From NCBI GenBank assembly GCA_017893485.1, contig CM030362.1, forward strand, positions 32,406,089 to 32,470,088: DNA of 64,000 bases, given 5' to 3'. The position numbers and the translations under genes were made by a program. How positions within the stretch are numbered: the first letter of the stretch is position 1; the number at the start of each line of letters is the position of its first letter. This DNA comes from Hemerocallis citrina (lineage: Eukaryota; Streptophyta; Magnoliopsida; Asparagales; Asphodelaceae). Below, in pieces: positions 23,322 to 32,925 of this stretch. Below the pieces are notes generated by a model, which was given only the letters and a program-made list of their open reading frames with translations, ran no database searches and had not been told where the DNA came from.

Positions 23322-24239
23322 TTAAGTGTTTGCTGCCAGGGGTGTGGTGATAGGCTTGACACCATCGAACTTAGTGCTTAGTAACAAATCCAGAATGTAT
23401 TTGCGCTGAGATAGGAAAAGGCCTTTGTGATTTGGAAGGACTTCGATACCCAAAAAGTAACTTAATGGGCCCAGGTCCTTGATTGCAAATATGGATTGGA
23501 GCTGGGTGATGAGTGTGTCGATATGGTTCCCCGGTGTGCCTGTGATAATAATGTTATCAACATATATTAAAATAAAGAGAGTGGAATCACCAGTTTGTCT
23601 TATGAGCAGAGATGAGTCGGCCTTGGAACTGACAAAACCAAGAGTGCAAAGATACCCAGTGAGTCTGGAGTACCAAGCTCTAGGTGCTTGCTTGGGCCCA
23701 TAGAGAGACTTCCGTAAGCGACAAACGTGCTTTGGAAATCTTGAATCTACATACCCTGGAGGTTGTTTCATGTAAACTTCTTCTGTGAGATGGCCATGAA
23801 GGAAAGCATTTTGAACATCTAACTGACGGAGTACCCATTTGTTCATTAGTGCAATGGTAATGACAAGCCTAATTGTGCAGGGTTTAATCACAGGGCTGAA
23901 AGTCTCTCCATAATCAATACCTGCTTGTTGATGAAATCCTTTTGCTACAAGGCGAGCTTTGTAGCGGTCAATAGTGCCATCTGATTTTCGTTTGATACGA
24001 AAGACCCATTTGCATCCCACAATGTTCTGATTTATTTGAGTAAGGGTGAGGGTCCATGTGCCATTCTGTAATAGGGCATTGATCTCATCATCCATAGCAC
24101 GACGCCATTGAGGATGGCTCTGTGCTTGTGAGAAGCAGGTTGGTTCCTCTAATTCTGCATCCTGCAAAAGGTGTTTAGTGGCATGCAAACATAATCTATT
24201 AACAGGTTTACGTATACCACCTTTTGCCCTAGTAATCAT
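23322..24239 (-). pseudogene. copia element 2 reverse transcriptase
   Basis: 305 codons: WVFRIKRKSDGTIDRYKARLVAKG, QLDVQNAFLHG, SLYGPKQAP and IKDLGPLSYFLGIEV blocks, in the same frame as gag-integrase and RNase H. The catalytic YVDD box reads YVDN (codons at about 23553-23567; the second Asp codon became AAC), which should abolish polymerase activity. The segment ends at a TAA (23322) inside a stretch that otherwise continues into RNase H. The frame is also open upstream to the TAA at 24396. Confidence 0.95.
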
Positions 24240-24395
24240 ATGATGTTGGGGAACGGGTTCTTGTGAAGGAGGATTGGGTACAGTCGACTGTAGTGTGCTA
24301 GCAGTCGACTGTACCGAGAGAGGTGGAGCAGTAGGTGTCGGTTCTGAGGGAAGTGAGGTTGAGGGGCAGGTTGAAGTGGGTGAATTGTAGGTGGG

Positions 24396-26717
24396 TTATT
24401 TGGCAAGGGGGGGTATGTGAGATGCTTGTAGAGTTGGTAAAATTGATGTGGTTTGTAAAGGTGCAGAGGATGCAGAATTAGTACTTACATTGGTGGGGTT
24501 GCTGTGCACTGCCGAATAAGGAAAGATTGTTTCTTCAAAGTCGACGTGACGAGAGATGTATATTCTTTGGGATGGTCGATGATAGCATATGTATCCTTTT
24601 TGAGTGCTAGAATAGCCAATAAAGACACAGTCAAGGGATCTTTTATCTAATTTATTTGATGCATAGGATCTGAAATATGGGTAGCAAAGACACCCAAAGG
24701 ATTTTAAGGCATTGTAGTCTGGTGTGGAGCCAAAAAACAGTTCAAGGGGAGTTTGACCTTTTAGTGGTGAGGATGGTAGGCGATTTATGAGGTAGCAACT
24801 AGTAACAAAGGCATCAGCCCAAAATGTTAAGGGCATTGATGCATGGTTTAGGAGAGAGAGACCAGACTCAACAACATGTCTATGGCGTCTCGCTGCTAAT
24901 CCATTTTGAGCTGAGGTGTGTGGACATGTAAAGCGATGGACAACACCACTTTGGAGAAGAAAGGGTGTGAATTTCTTGAACTCAGTTCCATTGTCGGTTT
25001 GAAAGGTTTTTATCTTTTTGCCAGTGAGATTTTCAATTTGTAACTTAAACTGTTTGAAGACAGTAAAAGCATCACTTTTGTGAGATAGGGGATAGACCCA
25101 TGTGTATCTACTGAATGCATCCATTAACAGTAAATAATAACGAGAACCATTTCTAGAAAGCATTGGAGCAGGGCCCCACAAATCTGATACAATTAGTTGT
25201 AATGGTTCTTTATAAATTGTGGAACTCAATGAAAAGGGCAATTTATGACTCTTGCTAACACGACAAGCATGACAAAACAATGTGGATTTATTTTCTACTG
25301 GCAATGAGTAGGTTGACACAATTTTATTGACAGTTTTTAGCATCGGATGGCCAAGCCGGTGATGCCACAATGAAACTGACTCTGATTGAAAAGCAGAAAG
25401 AGAACTAGCTATCCTGTCGACAAAGTGATACAATCCTCTTTTTTTCGTGCCGTGCAACAGCGGTGTCCCCGTTTCCTGATCCTTCACAATAAAAGAGAAT
25501 GGGTGAAATTCAAAAAATACTTTGTTGTCAATGCAGAATTTGGATACAGATAATAGATTAGTAGAGATAGATGGTACGTGGTAAATTTGATTGAAATGAA
25601 AAGTTCGATTATTAAGGCAAAAGGAGGATTTACCAACATGTTTAATAGAAAGTGTATTACCATTGCCAACTTTGATTTGATCAGGGCCATCATATTGTGA
25701 CTTGATGTGAAGATTGTTCAGATCAGGGGTTAAGTGGTGTGTAGCACCACTATCTGGGCACCAATTACCATCAAGGAGTGATCCAGGGGCAGCAACATAT
25801 GCAGTTGGTGGGCTGGATGAAGAGGCGGCGGTGAAATTGCGATCAAAGCGATACCAACATTCCATAGCAGTGTGGTTCTTTCTGCCACAGAGCTGGCATG
25901 GTCCTTGGGGATTGCGATTTGGTTGAGGGCGGCCTTGGGCTCTGTTGGAAGGCCGATTCTTCTGACCTTGAGAGCCGAACCTGTCTCGAGAGTTGTTGTA
26001 GCGATTGGTAGGACGCGAAGGGCCATGATGGGCAATGTTTGCCATGGCCTGAGGGGAGGTTGCATGTTGAGCTTCCCAGCGCATCTCATAGGCTAACAGG
26101 TTGGAGTAAAAATCATCCATATGGAGATCGGCTGCAGTTGCAGTAAGCACCGTTACAATGGGATCATAGGATGAGTCAAGACCACCTAGCATCATGTGCT
26201 GGAGATCAGTGTTTGAGATAGCATTGCCAGAGGCGGCAAGATTGTCAGCGAGTTGTTTCGCATGGAGGTAATATTCAGCCATTGACTTGTTTCCCTTGCG
26301 CATATTTTGTAATTCGCGCTTGAGATACAGGACCCTGGACTGAGATTGGGAGGAGAAGTGCTTGCGGAGTGATTCCCAGACATCTCGAGACGTGCTAAGA
26401 CCAACTACTTGAGCCAGGACTGACTCGGAGAGGGATGATAATAACCATCCTAGGAGAATTTGATCTTGTTTCTTCCAGGTGGTATAAGCTGGATTAATCT
26501 CTGTGGATTGTGGGAGAAGACGTGCGGGGCAAGGGAAGCTCCCATCGACATATCCTTCGAGGTCGTACCCCTTTAGAAGAGGTCGAAATTGGGTGAGCCA
26601 GAGAAGATAGTTGTTGTTGTCGAGCTTAACGGAGATTAGATGGTGAACTTGGATTGGTGGGAGTGGAGATGGTGTTGTGGATACAATATTGGTTGCAGCG
26701 GATTGAGGGGTGGCCAT
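24396..26717 (-). pseudogene. copia element 2 gag, protease and integrase
   Basis: 773 codons from ATG 26717. They encode a gag with the LDNNNYLLWLTQFRPLLKG block; a zinc knuckle CQLCGRKNHTAMEC near residue 275; an aspartic protease PDSGATHH near residue 320; the integrase finger (LWHHRLGH...CHAC) near residues 450-485; and the core with VSDLW and FQTDNGTEF. The third catalytic residue, normally Glu in the NGLAER-type motif, is Ala here (NGLAARRH, about residue 607). The segment ends in TAA at 24396-24398 in the variable integrase C-terminus. The frame stays open beyond that codon, so this is one premature stop, not a frameshift. The gag type resembles Ale/Retrofit copia elements. Confidence 0.95.
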
Positions 26718-26752
26718 GATTGGAGAAGGTTAAGCTTGGTTTAGGATAAGAG

Positions 26753-26764
26753 GCTTTGATACCA
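26753..26764 (-). other. Primer-binding site of copia element 2
   Basis: TGGTATCAAAGC on the minus strand, adjoining the 5' LTR. It differs by one base from TGGTATCAGAGC, the usual complement of initiator methionine tRNA, and would prime minus-strand synthesis. Confidence 0.88.
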
Positions 26765-27127
26765 AGTGAATTTTATTGATTGGCTTGCACACCTTAAACC
26801 GGTGATACATAATGGTATATATAGAGTTTTTACAAATCAAATCAGATCTTATTGGTTACAGATCCTATCCTTTAGGGATGCAGTTGCGGATCTATTCTTC
26901 TGGAGTTGTTGACGCAGTTGCTGATTCTTCTGGAGTTGTTGACGCAGTTGCAGATCTTTAGGGGTTGTTGAGGATTGCGTACAGTCGACCGTAGTGTGAT
27001 ATCAGTCGACTGTACCGAGAATTTTGTTGCAGTAGTTGCAGGCTTATTCAATCGACTGATGATAGGATTCAGTCGACTTATGTGAACTCAGTCGACTGAT
27101 AGAAGCTCAGTCGACTTAGTCTTGACA
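26765..27127 (-). repeat. 5' LTR of copia element 2
   Basis: 363 bp, the same length as the 3' LTR with six substitutions counted. It has the same series of GTCGAC palindromes, two of which have lost the core here (GTCGACC and ATCGACT). It is followed by the target duplication copy CTTTC. Confidence 0.95.
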
Positions 27128-27228
27128 CTTTCTGCATTAGGGTAGCTTCAACACTACGGCCTTCCATGACAGAGGTACTCTACTCTTTCTACTCTATATC
27201 TTTTAATCATTACTAGATTGCCAATATG

Positions 27229-27548
27229 ACTCATACGAGTTTCGCCATTAAAAAGAAATTAGGGCTGAGAGATTGGAGAACTGGGGAAGAACTCTACTAG
27301 TTTCTTGATTATTCATTAATTAATTTCGTTCACAATTCAGTTACAGCCTTTTATAGGCAGTGAAAACCTGATCAGCACGTGTAGTGCACATGTAATTACA
27401 AACATACACTAATACATCTGAAATAGTGTGCTATGCACGTGAAAAGCTGATACAACTACTAAATACAGAGACATTTTATTAACTACTCTCTCCCCTTTCA
27501 CTGCACCAGTGCAACCCGATCAGCTAGCTAAGGGTGACGATTCTGACA
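27229..27548 (-). repeat. 3' LTR of the gene-carrying element
   Basis: Matches 30985-31314 almost throughout: a GATTGGAGAA.TGGGGAAGAACTC block, the ACGTGTAGTGCACGTG palindrome and the terminal AGGGTGACGA. On the minus strand it starts TGTCAGAATC. Its inner end is reused in the downstream triplication. Confidence 0.88.
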
Positions 27549-27596
27549 ACTCCATCCCCTCAAATTGAGCTTGTCCCAAACTCAAAATCAGGGTAA

Positions 27597-27824
27597 CTAA
27601 TTGATCTTTGGAATTCTGATGGATACCCCAGGAGAAGAACATGGCTTGTTTGAACATATTACCTGTAATGCTTTTGTCTCAGTGGATGCAGCAGCAAAAG
27701 GCATTGAGACAACATTTTCATCACCAAGAGCAAGAGCTAGCCTCATATCCTGTTGTTGAAGCTTAAGAAGAAAGGCAGGTGGGTAACTGCTCTTTATCAT
27801 TCCAGAACCCTTAATCCGAAACAT
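27597..27824 (-). pseudogene. Glyoxylate/succinic semialdehyde reductase fragment, copy 1
   Basis: It encodes an SSYPPAFLLKLQQQDMRLAL-containing piece of the C-terminal helical domain of plant GLYR, a 3-hydroxyisobutyrate-dehydrogenase-family NADPH reductase. It begins in the middle of the domain. The frame runs past the exon edge (ALQ, then GTAATA) into intron sequence, so the tail is not protein-like. Sequence is nearly identical to copy 2. No NADPH-binding domain is present, so it cannot be an active enzyme. Confidence 0.85.
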
Positions 27825-28007
27825 TGAATTTGCAATGGCTCCAAGGTAATTTTAAGCTGGACCAAACGCTACCTAAATACAGAGACACATTTTATTAACT
27901 ACTCTCTCCCTTTTCACTGCACCAGTGCAACCAGCTAGCTAAGGGTGACGATTCTGACAACTCCATCCCCTCACATTGAGCTTGTCCCAAACTCAAAATC
28001 AGGGTAA

Positions 28008-28235
28008 CTAATTGATCTTTGGAATTCTGATGGATACCCCAGGAGAAGAACATGGCTTGTTTGAACATATTACCTGTAATGCTTTTGTCTCAGTGGATGC
28101 AGCAGCAAAAGGCATTGAGACAACATTTTCATCACCAAGAGCAAGAGCTAGCCTCATATCCTGTTGTTGAAGCTTAAGAAGAAAGGCAGGTGGGTAACTG
28201 CTCTTTATCATTCCAGAACCCTTAATCCGAAACAT
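28008..28235 (-). pseudogene. Glyoxylate/succinic semialdehyde reductase fragment, copy 2
   Basis: The encoded segment is the same as copy 1 in every residue I compared. It is part of the 411-bp tandem unit, with the same retained intron start after the exon. The adjacent LTR-end piece lacks a 5-bp cgatc present in copies 1 and 3. Confidence 0.85.
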
Positions 28236-28423
28236 TGAATTTGCAATGGCTCCAAGGTAATTTTAAGCTGGACCAAACGCTACCTAAATACAGAGACACA
28301 TTTTATTAACTACTCTCTCCCTTTTCACTGCACCAGTGCAACCCGATCAGCTAGCTAAGGGTGACGATTCTGACAACTCCATCCCCTCAAATTGAGCTTG
28401 TCCCAAACTCAAAATCAGGGTAA

Positions 28424-28705
28424 CTAATTGATCTTTGGAATTCTGATGGATACCCCAGGAGAATAACATGGCTTGTTTGCACATATTACCTGTAATGCTT
28501 TTGTCTCAGTGGATGCAGCAGCAAAAGGCATGGAGACAACATTTTCATCAGCAAGTGCAAGAGCTAGCCTCATATCCTGTTGTTGAAGCTTAAGAAGAAA
28601 GGCAGGTGGGTAACTGCTCTTTATCATTCCAGAACCCTTAATCCGAAACATTGAATTTGCAATGGCTCCAAGGTCCACAACATCCAAAAATGCATGCTCG
28701 CTCAA
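28424..28705 (-). pseudogene. GLYR1: Glyoxylate/succinic semialdehyde reductase fragment, copy 3 (longest)
   Basis: This copy reaches further upstream than the others: SEHAFLDVVDLGAIANSMF precedes the shared SSYPPAF...QQQDMRLALAL...ENVVSMPFAAA part. These are the C-terminal dimerisation helices of plant GLYR1/GLYR2, which reduce glyoxylate and succinic semialdehyde. The fragment starts at a junction with FBL11-like sequence near 28705-28715 and runs into intron sequence after ALQ (CAG/GTAATA). The retained intron start shows capture of unspliced sequence. It is the probable source of the two shorter tandem copies, because only it has the longer 5' part. GLYR1 versus GLYR2 cannot be told from this piece. 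Confidence 0.82.
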
Positions 28706-28714
28706 TCCACTTTT

Positions 28715-30732
28715 TCCTTCTGGAGTCTGTGCTTCACTTCAGCATTTGTCACCCATGGAGTTACCCATTCTAGCATTAATGTTTTCAAATTTGTCATGCT
28801 GATCTGAAAACTAAGTGAAGTCAAGTCACCAAGGCAGCTCAACCACAGAACTTGCAGATGCTCCAATGATTCCAGAATATTTCTCACAATGGTATCATAT
28901 ACGATCTGAAAAATAAGAATTACCGACTCTAGCAGCGGACAAAATGTTGGAAGCATGTAGAGGCTCTGATGGTCTAGTGATGCACCAAGGCCCACAGTTA
29001 TTGACCTTAGCTTACAGATAGCGGGTCTTAAAAGTTTCCAGTTGAAAAGAAGAAAATTCCCACCGAAATGACACTTCTTCGAGTACACAATTCTTGCTTA
29101 AATTGGAGAAAATATCATCAGAGCTAGGACTACTAGCATTTGTTAAATCAGCACAGATGCAATTATGCAAATTTCTACAGGATGTTGCTTTCAAACAACT
29201 GAGATATGGGTTTCTTTTGATGATGTATGACAAAGCTTTCATAGAAACCCTGGTTTCAGAAACATCAAGGCTCTCCAAAGAAGAACCCATGAACTCAAAG
29301 AGAGCATCATCAACAAGACTAGTATCTCTTACGTTCAGAATCTTTAGCATGTATATGTGGTTCATAAGCCGTGACATTGAATCTTGGTCAACACCTTTGC
29401 AGGCATCTATATGCAATTGTTGGAGCCTAAATGCCATAATGTTTGAATATTTGTGATCAATCCCTCGAAAGTCATCCCAATATGCTTGACTGGAACAAAG
29501 CGTCAAAATCAAAATTTTGCCGAATGATGTGTAGGACAGTATCAATGAATGGATCATGCGGCATTTGCATATATGTTTAGATATTCCTAAGTCAGTTACC
29601 AGAGTGCATCCTTTGATGTTGTGATAAGATAATGAATCAAAGAGGATGGATACGTATAACAGGTCGAAATCATTGATATTATTTCTTCGCTCCAATGTCA
29701 GCTTTGAGATATTTGCCAACTGTGTTCTACCAAATGAATGCTTCATGAAATTTGATAAAGATGTAATCAAGTTTTTATACTGTTTTCTGTCTAAATGTTG
29801 ATATCCTTCAGAAGTAGCAGACAAAGCTGAAGCTTTGGGCACGGGACTAACAACAACAGTTAAGTCAACTTCATGGAAAAGATGACAACTTTTAATCAAA
29901 TAATGTAAATCTTCCATTGTAAAATACAGATAGTGAGATGCCTTCAATATCCTCAATGACGGGAATACCAGGTGTAACCATGTAATGGTAGCACCAAAAT
30001 CCAATTTTGAACACTTACAAACATCCACCTCATGTACAAGTTAATGGTAGCACCAAAATCCAATTTGGAACACTTACAAACATCCACCTCATGTACAAGT
30101 TCAAAAGAGTGCATGTTCAACAACATCTCTGAGGTTTGGCAAGAATCTCCACCACTACTATCAAGCTTAGTCAATGCATGAACAACTATAGCCTTTAGTA
30201 TATCATCCATATCATATGGTAGTATTGAACGAAACAGAATCAGCACAGTCAAATGTGTGCAACCAAAACAATATTTTCCTCCATTAATTCCGATATTAGC
30301 TCGAATTGGTGGGGGCCATTCATTAAGTATTACATTGTCATTTCCAATTATAGCCATGAGAACTTCCAACTCCGTCTTCTTGACATTTCGTCGAACACTC
30401 AATAGGAGCTCAGGATAACGGAAAGTTGCCTTTGAGACATTACCACAAACATTTGGTGAACTCATCTTTGTAATCTTCTTAGCAAACATGAGCTTCTCCT
30501 CATTTTCCTTAGCTATGCTAACATTCATTGCCTTATGTTTAATCTCTTGTTGTTTCCAATTGAAATCATCCCTCACCACTGGAACAACAATCACCTCCTC
30601 AATCGCTGAAGTGTTCTCCATCAAATCTCCACTGTTTTCTTCAACAACAATACCTTCTACTTCTTCCAGTTTCTTATCTCTCCCAATTTGGCTGTAAGTA
30701 TTCTCTATAAAAATGAAATCTAGTGGAGTCAA
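28715..30732 (-). pseudogene. FBL11: FBL11-like BTB/LRR protein fragment
   Basis: Minus-strand pieces 30732-29953, 30028-29012 and 29088-28715 form one leucine-rich-repeat protein of about 650 residues, split by two frameshifts. It contains LRR-type runs such as ISKLTLERRNNINDFDLLY, LQQLHIDACKGVDQDSMSR, LKILNVRDTSLVDDALFEF and LESLDVSETRVSMKAL, and a LPTFCPLLESVIL...LEWVTPW end. I recognise this as the LRR part of plant BTB/POZ domain-containing FBL11; the BTB domain itself was not seen. The first break is a 59-bp tandem duplication (29983/30042); the second lies near 29030. The sequence ends at the join with the GLYR exon. FBL11 would act in ubiquitin-ligase substrate recognition, but this copy is broken and transposon-borne. 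Confidence 0.65.
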
Positions 30733-30974
30733 TCACACTTCAAATCTTTTGCAAGCATAACAATCGAAACACAAATCATAATCAAATCATTTATTGCAAT
30801 GATATCTTTTACAGGAACAAGAATTCCATCGAAGATTGCAGTGGAACTCATCATCACCCTCATTGCCTTCATCCCCATGCCCTTTCGAATTAACAGAGAT
30901 GTTGCTGGATTCCGATCAGGAGTCGATTGAGGAATCGATTGAGGAATTGATGGTTGAATCCATGATGATACCAA
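30729..30974 (-). other. Short frame just after the primer site of the gene-carrying element
   Basis: An 81-codon minus-strand frame (IPQSIPQSTP repeat, then a hydrophobic end) begins at the primer-binding-like site and stops where the FBL11-like sequence starts. It has no recognised similarity. The TCAATCGATTCC-type duplicated words explain the IPQS repeat. It may be leader sequence only. Confidence 0.3.
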
Positions 30975-30984
30975 GTTGTTAGGG

Positions 30985-31314
30985 ACTGAAATTCGAGGTG
31001 GTCCGGAATTCGCTAATAAAGAGAAATTAGGTTTGAGAGATTGGAGAATTGGGGAAGAACTCAGCTAGTTTCTTGATTATTCATTAATTTCGCTCAACAA
31101 ATAGTTACAACCTTTTATAGGCAGTGAAAACCTGATCAGCACGTGTAGTGCACGTGTAATTACAAACATATACTAATACATCTGAAATAGTGCGCTATGC
31201 ACGTGAAAAGCTAATACAACTACTAAAAGCAGAGACAGATTTTATTAACTACTTTCTCCCCTTCCATTGCACCAGTGCAAACCGATAAGCTAGCTAAGGG
31301 TGACGACCCTAACA
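30985..31314 (-). repeat. 5' LTR of the gene-carrying element
   Basis: Direct repeat partner of 27229-27548. On the minus strand it begins TGTTAGGGTCGTCACCC. The bases TGTTAGGG at 30977-30984 mirror the CCCTAACA at its other end, so the true LTR may extend to 30977; the 3' copy lacks these bases. The primer-like TTGGTATCATC is at 30974-30964. Confidence 0.85.
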
Positions 31315-31403
31315 ATATGATGGTAGCAACCTTGTTTCGGTTAACCATAGTACATGCATCCAGAACAAAAAGATTGATCTTGCATTAACAACAATATTAA
31401 AAA

Positions 31404-32052
31404 CGGGGGGGGGGGGGGGGGGGGGGGACGGAGATTGGAGAGATGGCCACATTCATAGCAACAGCTCGTGCATTTGGGATATCGGGGTGACTGCTATATG
31501 TTGGGGCATATGGCTTGAACGGAACAATAGAATTTTTAAAAGCACACACAGATACATCATGCATCAACAATTGTTGTTCAAGATTATTGCTAATATCATA
31601 TTCTGGTCTACAACGGCAGGTGAAGAACAGACGAAGAAAATCAAGGACATGTACAAGGACATTGCCACCAATCAAGCTCAGTTACAGGAAGAGGAAGACA
31701 CAGCAGAAGATGGTTGATTGCTTGGGGTGAGAACTGAGGAGGGTAGAACTGTCACCAAGGATACTTTTCGGAGGTTTTGGTCTCATGTTTGGGGCCAGTT
31801 GTTCGTTGTATTTTGGGTCCATGTCGCTTTCTTTTTCCTTTGTTTGTATTTTTGATTGTTCTTATGGGTCTTCCATACAGTAAAGGGGGACTTAGATTTT
31901 GGTGGACAATGAGTATCATGGCCTGTATGTAGGACACATGAGCATCATTGTCCGTTTTGGGAGTTTTTGTTTTGTTTTATTAAAGGCTTTTTAATGAAAC
32001 AATTGGGGGGGGGGGGGGGGGGTATGCCAACATTTTATGATAAAAAAAAAAA
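31404..32052 (+). mobile_element. 5'-truncated LINE (L1-type) 3' end
   Basis: A short fragment of ORF2 C-terminus (31487-31717, TAICWGIWLERNNRIFKS, then a Glu-rich end) is followed by a 3' UTR and an A tail (about 32042-32053). It is flanked by the target duplication ACAATATTAAAA (31391-31402 and 32053-32064). Directly after the 5' duplication is a run of 23 G, and another run of 18 G lies at 32005-32022 in the 3' UTR. The WLERNNRIF motif is the end of the zf-RVT region of plant L1 elements. Confidence 0.92.
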
Positions 32053-32064
32053 ACAATATTAAAA

Positions 32065-32925
32065 CTTATTTATAAATTTGCATTAACTGCAAAGTTTTCA
32101 CGGTTCCCATCTGTATTTGAATCTCACTGAACAGGATTGCATGGACCAGATTCAACACTGCCAGCTTTTTAAAGAAATTAATAAGAAATTAACAAGACAA
32201 ATAAACAAAGTATGTGAAGAATACAATCCAAAGCTTAATCCTTATATAATAAACTAAGCCCAAACCCAAATACGTTGTTGACACATCGACAAGTACAAGT
32301 AGTTTATAGCCACATCAATATATAATCTACCAAGGTTTAGCCCCCAATCCTCCTTGGTTATGTCATAGTAAATCAAATCCCAAACTTCAAAGAATCGAAT
32401 GCCCTACTCGAAGCAAAACTTGAAAAAGGAGGTGAGTAGCCAATTTCCTACTCCACCAAGACTTACATAAGTAACCCAACACCTATTGCTAGCATCCTGT
32501 GTAGTCTTCATGCCACTCCTACATGCTTAGTGAAAATTGATACAACCATGAGACACGAGTTGAACGTCACTAAAATTTGCTATGGTTACATGTCAACCAA
32601 TCCACTAAGCTCCAACAATTGCACCCAACTCAGTGCCCTAACCATTCTTGGCTGCACCAACATCGATCAAGCTGTCCCAATTTAGCACCTAAACACCTTG
32701 AGTTGCACCAACATTACCTAATTTAATCCGATTCCGCGCCCTTGCCTCCATCGCTACACCAACATCTTGCCTTGGTTCCGCTAAAATTGAATAATTCGAC
32801 TCGACATGTGCCATAGCCTCCTGGGCTACACGTACTAGTGCCGTAGCAATCCTTGGTTGCACCAACATCGACGAACTACACTCGAATTAAGGTAGGAAGA
32901 GATGATCTATGCCTCCAAACATTTG
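32065..32925. other. Non-coding DNA between the LINE fragment and copia element 3
   Basis: No gene seen. Between 32600 and 32880 the words CACCAACAT(C/T) and TTGG(C/T)TGCACCAAC recur several times at irregular spacing, suggesting a decayed short repeat. Confidence 0.5.

Larger units (their letters stand above)
22243..27127 (-). mobile_element. Full-length Ty1/copia LTR retrotransposon, minus strand
   Basis: Two 363-bp LTRs (22243-22605 and 26765-27127) are flanked by the perfect duplication CTTTC (22238-22242, 27128-27132). On the minus strand the LTR runs TGTCAAG...TTCACT, so it ends in CT instead of CA. The primer site TGGTATCAAAGC (26764-26753) directly follows the 5' LTR, and the polypurine tract GCAGGGGAG precedes the 3' LTR. 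A single frame (26717 to 22566) encodes gag-pol, broken only by two TAA codons. I count six substitutions between the LTRs, so insertion was recent. Confidence 0.96.
27455..28710 (-). repeat. Threefold tandem duplication of LTR end + polypurine tract + GLYR exon
   Basis: Landmark GAATTCTGATGGATACCC occurs at 27611, 28022 and 28438 (spacing 411 and 416 bp; the 5-bp difference is a cgatc indel). Each unit holds about 95 bp of LTR end, the purine tract and the glyoxylate-reductase exon with part of its intron. The units are almost identical, so the amplification is young. The left LTR supplies the first LTR end; the other two copies are LTR fragments inside the element. Confidence 0.93.
27229..31314 (-). 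mobile_element. LTR-flanked non-autonomous element carrying host-gene fragments
   Basis: Two direct repeats of about 320-330 bp (27229-27548 and 30985-31314) are flanked by the duplication ATATG (27224-27228, 31315-31319). On the minus strand the right repeat (5' LTR) is followed within 10 nt by TTGGTATCATC, close to an initiator-tRNA primer site, and the left repeat is preceded by a purine tract (TTGAGGGGATGGAG). These are the hallmarks of an LTR retroelement. There is no gag, protease, RT or integrase inside. Instead there is sequence related to the BTB/LRR gene FBL11 and to glyoxylate reductase, both in the element's sense orientation. It resembles transducing elements such as maize Bs1. 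Movement would need proteins supplied in trans. Confidence 0.8.

Noticed and set aside
25714..26096. Plus-strand frames opposite the copia element 2 gag
   Set aside because: They are shadows of the clearly coding minus-strand gag; no motifs on the plus strand.
22243..27548. Copia element 2 and the gene-carrying element as one composite unit
   Set aside because: Each has its own target duplication (CTTTC and ATATG) and its own LTR sequence, with about 90 bp between them; they are separate insertions.
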